The notes beneath the pieces were generated by a model, which was not told where the DNA came from, ran no database searches, and saw nothing but the letters and a program-made list of their open reading frames with translations. Shown here one piece after another: positions 1 to 6,104 of a stretch of DNA of 6,104 bases. Both the position numbers and the translations under genes were made by a program. Source of the stretch: Clostridia bacterium (GTDB lineage: Bacteria; Bacillota; Clostridia; Oscillospirales; CAG-272). The stretch lies in NCBI GenBank assembly GCA_024404655.1, contig JAKSPR010000182.1, positions 1 through 6,104 on the forward strand, written 5' to 3'. Every line of letters begins with the position of its first letter. Positions within the stretch are counted from its first letter, which is position 1.

Positions 1-30
1 CGCGGGAATTTCATGCGGATATTGTAAACG

Positions 31-53
31 ATTTCGGGGAAATATTATTTTTT
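31..53 (+). terminator. Weak terminator-like hairpin with T-run in the leader
   Basis: A perfect 5-bp inverted repeat, ATTTC (31-35) and GAAAT (39-43) around a GGG loop, is followed after four bases by six T (48-53). This has the outline of an intrinsic terminator for a gene ending left of the window, but the stem is short and has a single G-C pair, so it would be unstable. It could equally be chance in AT-rich DNA. No coding end is visible to its left. Confidence 0.2.
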
Positions 54-103
54 CTGAAATTCCAGAAAACCACATCAATATCACAAAAATTCATAGTTTT
101 CAC

Positions 104-132
104 TTGAAAAAACACGCAGAATGCGGTATCAT
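104..132 (+). promoter_or_regulatory. Sigma-A-type promoter for the operon
   Basis: A -35 box TTGAAA (104-109) and a -10 box TATCAT (127-132), each five of six to consensus, are separated by exactly 17 bases. Transcription would start near 138-140, leaving a leader of about 30 bases before the ATG at 170. The surrounding DNA is AT-rich, in contrast to the genes. A small inverted repeat, TTTTC (97-101) and GAAAA (106-110), overlaps the -35 box and could be an operator half-site pair, but it may also be chance. The promoter is inferred from sequence only. Confidence 0.65.
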
Positions 133-156
133 AAGAATAGTATGACTTTTTTTGAA

Positions 157-162
157 AAGGAG
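157..162 (+). promoter_or_regulatory. Ribosome binding site of the deacetylase gene
   Basis: AAGGAG ends seven bases before ATG 170. An in-frame TTG at 152 lies upstream of and overlaps this site, so it cannot be the start it serves. This site therefore fixes the start at 170, which also places the signal peptide correctly at the N-terminus. Confidence 0.85.
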
Positions 163-169
163 CCTCCTT

Positions 170-1384
170 ATGAAAACCTCCAGACTGCGTGTTTTGACGT
201 TTTTCCTGTCATGCGCCGTGCTGCTTTCCTGTCTTTCCGGATGTGCCGGGACGAGGCGCAGCGGACGTGATACGGATATTCTATATACAGAAAGCGAAAG
301 TCCGCTGCCGATAGGGACGGAAGGGGAAACCTCTCCCGTCACGGAAAAACCGGAGACGGAAATCCCCGCACCGATGACGGAAGAAAACCCGGAAAACATC
401 ACCGAAATGTCGACCGATGCCGAGACAGAGATTGTCACCGAAACGGAGGGTGAACCGGAAACCGAAGCACCGGAGACGGAGCCGGATGACGGCCGCATCA
501 GGCTGCCGAAGCTCACCCTGATGCCCCTTTCCGAAGCGGAAGCGCTCCTTTCGGAGAACGACCTCACCTATACCCTTTCCTACACCTATTCGGAGTACGC
601 AAAGGACGCGGTCATCCACGTCTCCTTCCGCGGGGTGATTCTTGACGACTGCTACCGCATCTCCCCGGCCTATCCGGTGGAGCTGACCGTCAGCCTCGGC
701 AGGCGGCAGCACTACAATGTGGGCGCCGTCGACGACAAGACCATCTATCTCACCTTTGACGACGGTCCCAGTAAGCTGACGGAACAGTTTCTCTCGATCC
801 TTGCGGAAAACGACGTCCGCGCCACCTTCTTCATGGTGGGTCAGTATGTGAGCTACTATCCCGAAATTGCAAAGAAGGTCTATGACGCAGGACATACCAT
901 TGCCTGCCATTCCTATACCCACGACTATGAATCCCTCTATGCCTCCGCAGACACCGCTCTTGCCGAGGTGGATATGTGGTCAGCTGCCGTGGAAAAGGCC
1001 ACGGGCAAGAAGCCGGAGCACAAGGTCTTCCGCTTCCCCGGCGGCTCCACCACACGATATATGGAGCGGGACCGGCTGGAAGATATCTACTGGGCGCTCC
1101 ACGATGCGGGCTTTACCTGCTTTGACTGGACCCTTGCCAACAATGACCGCTATCTGCAGGGCAAACCTGCCGACCAGACCACAGAGGACTATCTGATCTC
1201 TTCCGCCAAAACCACCCTCTCCTATGCCGAGGTCTCCCCGAAAATGCCCAAAGTCATGCTGATGCACGACACCAGTCCCGAAACCCTCGCCAGGCTCCAG
1301 TGGCTCATCGGGTACTTAAAGGACAAAGGCTATTCCTTCGGCACCCTGGACGAACTGGACGGCGACTGGCTGTTCTACCAATAA
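170..1384 (+). CDS. Lipoprotein polysaccharide deacetylase (NodB/CE4) with PASTA-like domain
   Basis: This 404-residue protein is a predicted cell-surface lipoprotein. It opens with a basic N-terminus, a hydrophobic stretch and the lipobox LSGC, giving a lipidated Cys25. A low-complexity Thr/Glu/Pro linker (about 40-107) follows, then a PASTA-like module (about 112-177, from LPKL through SEAEALL to VSLG) and a NodB domain (about 183-404). All five CE4 motifs are present: TFDDGP (195-200, catalytic base and metal Asp at 197-198), HSYTH (247-251, metal histidines), RFPGG (288-292), FDW (318-320) and LMHD (364-367, catalytic His366). Family enzymes remove N-acetyl or related groups from cell-wall sugars, with a bound metal. 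The PASTA-like part suggests peptidoglycan as the ligand, an inference. The exact substrate (GlcNAc, MurNAc, muramic lactam or another polysaccharide) cannot be read from sequence. It is the first gene of the probable operon. Confidence 0.93.
   Translation: MKTSRLRVLTFFLSCAVLLSCLSGCAGTRRSGRDTDILYTESESPLPIGTEGETSPVTEKPETEIPAPMTEENPENITEMSTDAETEIVTETEGEPETEAPETEPDDGRIRLPKLTLMPLSEAEALLSENDLTYTLSYTYSEYAKDAVIHVSFRGVILDDCYRISPAYPVELTVSLGRRQHYNVGAVDDKTIYLTFDDGPSKLTEQFLSILAENDVRATFFMVGQYVSYYPEIAKKVYDAGHTIACHSYTHDYESLYASADTALAEVDMWSAAVEKATGKKPEHKVFRFPGGSTTRYMERDRLEDIYWALHDAGFTCFDWTLANNDRYLQGKPADQTTEDYLISSAKTTLSYAEVSPKMPKVMLMHDTSPETLARLQWLIGYLKDKGYSFGTLDELDGDWLFYQ
287..487 (+). repeat. Low-complexity Thr/Glu-coding tract with short direct repeats
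   Basis: This part of the deacetylase gene encodes residues 40-106, dominated by Thr, Glu and Pro in repeated ETE/TE units. The 11-base string CCGGAGACGGA occurs twice (350-360 and 470-480), with several related variants between. Such tracts commonly act as flexible spacers that lift a lipoprotein's domains through the wall. Length may vary between strains through slippage or recombination, which is an inference. Confidence 0.6.
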
Positions 1385-1414
1385 TCCAAACGATCTTTGA
1401 AGGAGATTTACGCT

Positions 1415-2236
1415 ATGTCCGATCTGATTTCACCCGTGATCCGTACCGTTTCGGTCGGTGATGTTTCCATGGGTTACTGTTCCTTCGGCAGAGGGGCAAA
1501 GCCCTTTGTCATCCTGCCGGGGCTCAGCCTGAAATCCGTTCTTCTGTCAGCCGACGCCCTTGCCGCAGGATTTTCAATGTTCTGCGACGATTATACCGTC
1601 TACGTCTTTGACCGCAGAACGAATCTGCCCGATCATTATACCGTCTCCCGGATGGCAGACGATACAGCAGCGATCATGAACGCGCTGGGCATTTCCGGAG
1701 CCTGTGTCTTCGGCGCTTCCCAGGGCGGTATGATGGCACAGCTGATCGCCGCACGGAATCCCGGCATGGTGTCCCGGATGGTGCTTGGCTCCACTGCCAT
1801 GAAAGTTTCCGATCCTGCGGAAAGCGTGATCGGCGAATGGATCTCGCTTGCCGAAGCCGGCGACATCTGCGGTCTCAACCGTTCCTTTTCCAAAGCAGTC
1901 TACTGTGAGGAAACACAGAAAGCCTTTGCCGCAGTATTTTCAGCCATGGAAAACGACGGAACACCGGAGGACGTCGAACGGTTTCTGATCCTTGCCCGCG
2001 CGATTGCCGGTTTTGACGCTTCCGCCGAGCTTGCGGAAATGAAGCGTCAGCCGTGGTGCCCGAAGACGCTGGTTCTCGGCTCCCATGGCGACCGCGTACT
2101 CACCGGGGAAGCCTCGGAAGCACTTGCCGCGCTGCTTGGCTGTGAATCTTATCTCTACGAGGGCTACGGTCACGCCGTCTATGACGAAGCACCGGACTAC
2201 CGCGCCCGCATGAAAGCGTTTTTTGAAAAGACCTGA
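1415..2236 (+). CDS. Alpha/beta hydrolase
   Basis: This 273-residue cytoplasmic protein has the alpha/beta-hydrolase fold pattern with a complete triad in order: nucleophile elbow GASQGG with Ser102, acid Asp226 in GSHGDRVL, and His253 in GYGHAVYDE. LPGLS (34-38) stands where many relatives carry the His-Gly oxyanion motif, and VYVFDRR follows a strand later. There is no signal peptide or membrane segment. The length fits single-domain esterase or peptidase-like members with a small cap between about residues 130 and 200. The reaction cannot be named: esterase, lipase, thioesterase, C-C hydrolase or proline-iminopeptidase-like activity all remain open. ATG 1415 is chosen over an in-frame TTG at 1397 because AAGGAG (1400-1405) sits nine bases before it. 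It follows the deacetylase by 30 bases with no visible terminator. Confidence 0.9.
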   Translation: MSDLISPVIRTVSVGDVSMGYCSFGRGAKPFVILPGLSLKSVLLSADALAAGFSMFCDDYTVYVFDRRTNLPDHYTVSRMADDTAAIMNALGISGACVFGASQGGMMAQLIAARNPGMVSRMVLGSTAMKVSDPAESVIGEWISLAEAGDICGLNRSFSKAVYCEETQKAFAAVFSAMENDGTPEDVERFLILARAIAGFDASAELAEMKRQPWCPKTLVLGSHGDRVLTGEASEALAALLGCESYLYEGYGHAVYDEAPDYRARMKAFFEKT

Positions 2237-2259
2237 AATCCACGAAAGGAACCGCCCCT

Positions 2260-3297
2260 ATGCCTGACTGCAATCTTCCGCATCCCATCCGGATCGGGAA
2301 CACGCTCCTGCCAAACGGACTGATCCTTGCGCCGATGGCAGGCGTGACGGATGCCTCCTTCCGCAAACTCTGCATGGCCCACGGGGCCGACTGGGTCGTC
2401 ACAGAGATGATCTCCGCCAAGGCTCTCTGGTATCACGACAAAAAGACCGCCGTTCTCGCCGCCCTCTCCGCAGAGGAAATGCCCGCCGCCATTCAGATTT
2501 TCGGCTCCGAGCCGGAGGTCATGGCCTATGCGGCAAAAGTCCTCTCCGCACCCGACACCCCGGCGGGACGCATTCCCGCTGCCATTGATATCAACATGGG
2601 CTGCCCCATGCCGAAGATCGCCAACAACGGCGACGGCTCCGCTCTGATGAAAGATCCGGTGCTGGCCGGGAACATCATCGAAGCAGTCCGCGCGGCGACC
2701 GATCTCCCCGTGACCGTCAAAATCCGGGTGGGGTGGGACAGCGAACACAAAAACTGTGTGGAGATCGCCAAAATTGCGGCCTCCCTCGGCGTCTCCATGA
2801 TCGCCGTCCACGGAAGGACCCGTGCGCAGCTCTATGCGCCGCCCGTGGACCGGGATTCCATCCGCGCCGTCAGAGAAGCTGTTCCCGATTCAATTCCCGT
2901 CATCGGCAACGGCGATATTTATTCCGGTGCCGACGCCCTCTCCATGATGGCAGAAACGGGCTGCGACGGCGTGATGATCGGACGCGGCGCCGACGGTAAT
3001 CCCTGGATTTTTGAAGAAATCATCGCGGCGGCGGAAGGCCGCCTATGGACACCTCCGGATAAGGACAAACGCATCCGCACGGCGCTGGAGCATTTTGACC
3101 TCATGCTTGCGGCAAAGGGACCCTATGTCGGCGTACAGGAGGGGCGCAAGCACCTTGCATGGTACACCAAAGGCTTCCCCGGCTCTGCGGAGCTGCGCAA
3201 CACCATCATGAAGACAGAAGACCCCGAAGAAGTCAAACGGCTGCTCCTTGAGCGGCTCGGAGACGCAAAAAAATCCGTGGAGGAACGCCCGTCATGA
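2260..3297 (+). CDS. dusB: tRNA-dihydrouridine synthase, DusB type
   Basis: This 345-residue FMN flavoenzyme reduces specific uridines of tRNA to dihydrouridine with NAD(P)H, in the cytoplasm. The TIM-barrel motifs appear in order: LAPMAGVTD (23-31, FMN binding), TEM near 48-50, DINMGCP with catalytic Cys115, the phosphate- and FMN-contacting HGRTRAQ from His184, GNGDI (216-220) and GRGADGNPW (241-249). The C-terminal helical part holds the RKHLAWYTKGFPG stretch seen in DusB members. Length and motif set fit the DusB/NifR3 group rather than DusA or DusC. AAAGGA (2245-2250) precedes the ATG by nine bases. The gene lies 23 bases after the hydrolase, and its TGA overlaps the next ATG in an ATGA junction, implying translational coupling with the exporter. 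Which uridine it modifies is not readable from sequence. Confidence 0.96.
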   Translation: MPDCNLPHPIRIGNTLLPNGLILAPMAGVTDASFRKLCMAHGADWVVTEMISAKALWYHDKKTAVLAALSAEEMPAAIQIFGSEPEVMAYAAKVLSAPDTPAGRIPAAIDINMGCPMPKIANNGDGSALMKDPVLAGNIIEAVRAATDLPVTVKIRVGWDSEHKNCVEIAKIAASLGVSMIAVHGRTRAQLYAPPVDRDSIRAVREAVPDSIPVIGNGDIYSGADALSMMAETGCDGVMIGRGADGNPWIFEEIIAAAEGRLWTPPDKDKRIRTALEHFDLMLAAKGPYVGVQEGRKHLAWYTKGFPGSAELRNTIMKTEDPEEVKRLLLERLGDAKKSVEERPS

Positions 3298-5012
3298 AAT
3301 ACATCCTGCGCTATATAAGGCCGTATCTCGGACGCATGTCGCTGGGACTGTTCATCAAGTTCATCGGCACCATCACCGATCTGCTGCTGCCCTATATCCT
3401 CGCCCATATCATCGACGATGTGGTGCCGCTGAAAGACGTACCCATGATCGTCTTCTGGGGCATTGCGATGCTCATCTGCTCCGGAATCTGCTTTGCGGGC
3501 AATGTCATTGCAAACCGCATGGCATCAGCCGTGGCAAGAGACGCGGCGCGGGCGGTGCGGCATGATCTGTTCTCCCGCATCATGTATCTTTCCTGTCATC
3601 AGGTGGATGTGTGCTCCATCCCCTCTCTTGAATCCCGTCTGACCACCGATACCTACAACGTCCATCACATGCTGGGCATGATGCAGCGCCTCGGCGTGCG
3701 TGCGCCGATTCTGTTGATCGGCGGCATCATGGTCACGGCCTACATGGAGCCGGTATTGACCCTTGTCATGGTGGCAGTCCTGCCCTTCATCACCTTTGTG
3801 GTGTGGAAAATTTCCGCAAAGGGCATTCCGCTTTACACCCAGACCCAGAAAGCGGTTGACAACATGGTCCGGGTCGTGCGCGAAAACGTACAGGGTGTGC
3901 GTGTCATCAAAGCGCTTTCCAAAACCGACTACGAGCGCAGACGCTATGAAGGGGTCAACGAAGCCCTTGTCCGCTGCGAAACCAAAGCCGGTGTGACTAT
4001 GGCGGCGACCAACCCCTTAATGACCATTTTCATGAATCTCGGTCTGACGGCGGTGATCTTTGTCGGTGCCTTCCGCGTCAATGCGGGCATCAGCTCTCCC
4101 GGCAAGATCATGGCGTTCATTTCCTATTTTACGCTGATCTCCAACGCCATGATGAGCGTTACCAGAATGTTCGTCCAGTATTCCAAGGGTACGGCATCTG
4201 CCAACCGCATCGGTGAGATCCTCGATATTCCCGTGGATCTCGCACAGCTTGAAATGCCCGACCGGGATGCTGCTCCTTATCTTGAATTTGACGACGTGAG
4301 CTTCTCCTATAACGGGCTGAAAAACAATCTTTCCCACATCAGCTTTTCCGTTCCCGAGGGCGGAACGCTGGGCATCATCGGCGCGACGGGCTCCGGCAAG
4401 ACCACGGTCATTTCCCTGCTCATGCGCTTCTATGACGTGAGCTCCGGCTCTATCCGCATCGGCGGACGCGATGTGCGCGCCATGTCCGGCGGGGAGCTCC
4501 GGGAAAAGTTCGGCGTTGCCCTGCAGAACGATTTCGTCTATGAAGGCACCGTTGCCGACAACATTCTCATGGGTCGGGAGCTTTCCATGGAGCAGATCCG
4601 GGAAGCGGCGGGCTACGCGCAGGCGCTGGAATACATCGACGCCTTCCCCGAAGGCTTTGAACATGAGATCACCACGGGCGGCACGAACATTTCCGGCGGT
4701 CAGAGACAACGACTTCTGATCGCGCGTGCACTGGCCGGCAAACCGGAAATTCTGGTGCTGGACGACGCATCCTCCGCCCTTGACTACAAGACCGACGCAA
4801 ACCTCCGCCGAGCGCTCAGAGAGCACTGTCCCGAAACGAAGGCGACCTTCATCATCGCACAGCGCATCTCCGCGGTCATGCACTGCGACCGGATCCTCGT
4901 CATCGACGAGGGTGAGATCATCGGTGCGGGAAATCATGAAGAACTGCTCGATTCCTGTCCCATCTACCGTGAAATTGCGGATTCTCAGCTGGGAGGTGCG
5001 ATTCTTGAATAA
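3294..5012 (+). CDS. ABC exporter half-transporter, degenerate-site subunit (YfiB/BmrC/TM287-like)
   Basis: This 572-residue half-transporter has six predicted membrane helices (about 15-38, 51-73, 136-156, 157-176, 245-265 and 275-300) and an ATPase domain from about 330. Membrane-domain stretches IPSLESRLTTD (109-119) and RAPILLIGG (from 136) are typical of the TM287-like subunit. The ATPase domain shows A-loop Tyr339, Walker A GATGSGKTT (363-371), Q-loop Gln411, signature ISGGQRQR (466-473), Walker B ILVLDD (486-491) and D-loop SALD. Asp491 replaces the usual catalytic Glu and Gln523 (IIAQRIS) replaces the switch His, the known pattern of the degenerate site in heterodimeric exporters. It should pair with the next gene's product. 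Family members export drugs, lipids or peptides; the substrate here is unknown. GGAGGA (3279-3284) precedes the ATG by nine bases, and the start overlaps the dusB stop by four bases. Confidence 0.95.
   Translation: MKYILRYIRPYLGRMSLGLFIKFIGTITDLLLPYILAHIIDDVVPLKDVPMIVFWGIAMLICSGICFAGNVIANRMASAVARDAARAVRHDLFSRIMYLSCHQVDVCSIPSLESRLTTDTYNVHHMLGMMQRLGVRAPILLIGGIMVTAYMEPVLTLVMVAVLPFITFVVWKISAKGIPLYTQTQKAVDNMVRVVRENVQGVRVIKALSKTDYERRRYEGVNEALVRCETKAGVTMAATNPLMTIFMNLGLTAVIFVGAFRVNAGISSPGKIMAFISYFTLISNAMMSVTRMFVQYSKGTASANRIGEILDIPVDLAQLEMPDRDAAPYLEFDDVSFSYNGLKNNLSHISFSVPEGGTLGIIGATGSGKTTVISLLMRFYDVSSGSIRIGGRDVRAMSGGELREKFGVALQNDFVYEGTVADNILMGRELSMEQIREAAGYAQALEYIDAFPEGFEHEITTGGTNISGGQRQRLLIARALAGKPEILVLDDASSALDYKTDANLRRALREHCPETKATFIIAQRISAVMHCDRILVIDEGEIIGAGNHEELLDSCPIYREIADSQLGGAILE
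4991..4998 (+). promoter_or_regulatory. Strong ribosome binding site selecting a TTG start
   Basis: GGGAGGTG, nearly a full anti-16S match, lies inside the end of the first exporter gene and its GGAGG core (4992-4996) ends eight bases before TTG 5005. The first in-frame ATG (5038) has no comparable site upstream. This decides for the TTG start of the second exporter gene. Confidence 0.8.
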
Positions 5013-6104
5013 GCAGAAGAAACCAGAAAAGCAGCCCATGAGCAATGAGACCCGCATCCGGGTCCTTCTGCGGCTGGGCACCTACATGCTGCGGTACCGG
5101 GTACTGCTCTTTATCATCATCCTTCTGATGGTCGGCGCCAATCTTCTCGCCCTTGTGGGTCCGAAACTCTCCGGCTACGCCATCGACGCCATCAAGCCGG
5201 GCGAAGGACTGGTCGACTTCCCGACGGTATTCCGGTTCTGTGCGCTCATGCTGATCTTCTATATCGCATCGGCGGCACTCTCTTACTTAAACTCCGTCCT
5301 CATGATCCGCCTTTCCCAGAATATCACAAAGACCATGCGGCGTGAGGTCTTTGAGCACCTCACCACCCTGCCCGTCGGCTATTTCGACGTCAATCAGACC
5401 GGTGAGATCATCAGCCACATCTCCTACGATATCGACACGGTGAATGCGTCGCTTTCCAATGATCTCTTGCAGATCTGCGCCAGCATCATCACCATCGTGG
5501 GCAGTCTCATCATGATGATCACGATCTCCCCGCTGCTGCTGCTGGTCTTCTGTCTGACGGTGCCGATGTCCATTCTCTTCACCCGCTACAAAGCGCGGAA
5601 GATTCAGCCGCTGTTCCGCCGCCGCTCCGCCATGCTCGGCTCCCTCGACGGCTACGCGGAAGAAATGCTCTCCGGTCAAAAGACCATCAAAGCCTACCAC
5701 AGAGAACAGACCATCGTGGATCGCTTTGACGAGCACAACAACGACGCGGTCACGGCCTACTATGAAGCCGACTATCACGGCTGCATGATCGGTCCCAGCG
5801 TCAACTTCATCAACAATCTTTCCCTGTCCCTCATTTCCATGTTCGGCGCGATGCTGTACATGTTCGGACGGGTCACCCTCGGCAACGTCTCCACCTTCAT
5901 CCAGTACAGCCGCAAGTTCTCCGGCCCCATCAACGAGATGGCGAATATCATCTCGGAGCTGCAGAGCGCTATTGCCGCCGCGGAACGTGTCTTCCGTCTT
6001 CTGGATGAAAAGCCCGAAACGCCCGATACGGCGGAAGCAAAGGAGCTCTCCGACGTACGGGGCGAGGTGCATTTCGATCACGTCCGTTTCGGCTATACTC
6101 CGGA
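5005..6104 (+). CDS. ABC exporter half-transporter, partner subunit (YfiC/BmrD/TM288-like), 3' end outside window
   Basis: The frame is open from TTG 5005 to the window end, giving the first 366 residues of a half-transporter that should be about 580-620 long. A basic N-terminal tail (about 1-20) precedes six predicted membrane helices (about 33-56, 77-98, 155-175, 176-192, 265-288 and 290-312). The intracellular stretch YFDVNQTGEIISHISYDIDTV matches the coupling region of this family, and GQKTIKAYHRE is another typical cytoplasmic segment. The ATPase domain has just begun (GEVHFDHVRFGY, A-loop Tyr364) when the window stops, so Walker motifs cannot be checked. It overlaps the previous gene by eight bases and is very likely its heterodimer partner, expected to carry the intact Glu and His of the active ATP site. 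The alternative start ATG 5038 would remove 11 residues. Confidence 0.93.
   Translation, partial: MNKQKKPEKQPMSNETRIRVLLRLGTYMLRYRVLLFIIILLMVGANLLALVGPKLSGYAIDAIKPGEGLVDFPTVFRFCALMLIFYIASAALSYLNSVLMIRLSQNITKTMRREVFEHLTTLPVGYFDVNQTGEIISHISYDIDTVNASLSNDLLQICASIITIVGSLIMMITISPLLLLVFCLTVPMSILFTRYKARKIQPLFRRRSAMLGSLDGYAEEMLSGQKTIKAYHREQTIVDRFDEHNNDAVTAYYEADYHGCMIGPSVNFINNLSLSLISMFGAMLYMFGRVTLGNVSTFIQYSRKFSGPINEMANIISELQSAIAAAERVFRLLDEKPETPDTAEAKELSDVRGEVHFDHVRFGYTP

Noticed and set aside
1..14. A minus-strand ATG at 14-12 that could start a divergent gene.
   Set aside because: No ribosome binding site precedes it on the minus strand, and only a few codons lie inside the window.
2..145. An open + frame from the window edge to a TGA at 143-145, which could be the tail of an upstream gene.
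   Set aside because: It runs through the promoter, is AT-rich unlike all the real genes, and its roughly 47 residues resemble no known protein. Short open frames are expected by chance here.
152..169. An in-frame TTG upstream start for the deacetylase.
   Set aside because: It overlaps the ribosome binding site that serves ATG 170, and it would put extra residues before a normal lipoprotein signal peptide.
100..567. A minus-strand open frame rich in Ser, Val and Gly, looking like a repetitive surface protein.
   Set aside because: It is the antisense of the Thr/Glu-coding linker, whose repeats produce the pattern. It has no ribosome binding site and conflicts with a clear gene.
1397..1414. 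An in-frame TTG upstream start for the hydrolase.
   Set aside because: It lies before and overlaps the AAGGAG that serves ATG 1415, and it has no site of its own.
4017..5081. A 354-codon minus-strand open frame opposite the first exporter gene.
   Set aside because: Antisense open frames are common in genes with GC-rich third positions. The + strand carries unmistakable ABC motifs, and this frame shows no family features.
5287..6081. A 264-codon minus-strand open frame rich in His, Asp and Glu at the right end.
   Set aside because: It lies wholly opposite the second exporter gene, whose membrane domain is clear. The charged composition is what the complement of a hydrophobic membrane gene gives.

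Overview
The window reads as a chromosomal segment of a low-abundance-AT Firmicute, most likely a Clostridia member of the gut Oscillospirales/Christensenellales kind. This is inferred from purine-rich AAGGAG-type ribosome binding sites before every gene, a Gram-positive style lipoprotein with a Thr/Glu-rich linker, a PASTA-like domain, an exporter pair of the YfiB/YfiC (BmrC/BmrD, TM287/TM288) kind, and GC-rich third codon positions beside an AT-rich leader. No sequence search was possible, so the taxon is only a guess.

Layout: positions 1-169 are an AT-rich non-coding leader with small inverted repeats and a good sigma-A-type promoter (TTGAAA, 17 bp, TATCAT). Five genes follow, all on the + strand: a lipoprotein polysaccharide deacetylase with a PASTA-like domain (170-1384), an alpha/beta hydrolase (1415-2236), tRNA-dihydrouridine synthase DusB (2260-3297), and two ABC exporter half-transporters (3294-5012, and 5005 running off the window end). 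Gaps are 30 and 23 bases, then overlaps of 4 and 8 bases. No terminator is visible between genes, so one operon from the leader promoter is the simplest reading.

How the genes fit: the two half-transporters very likely form one heterodimeric exporter. The first carries the paired substitutions of a degenerate ATP site (Asp for the catalytic Glu, Gln for the switch His), and the second is expected to supply the active site, though its nucleotide-binding domain lies outside the window. The deacetylase acts outside the membrane, probably on peptidoglycan. The hydrolase and DusB are cytoplasmic, and no shared pathway links them to the rest.

I see no clearly new biological system here. The most noteworthy points are the PASTA-NodB lipoprotein architecture, the asymmetric exporter, and the translational coupling of a tRNA-modification gene to that exporter, including a TTG start that a gene caller could easily miss.
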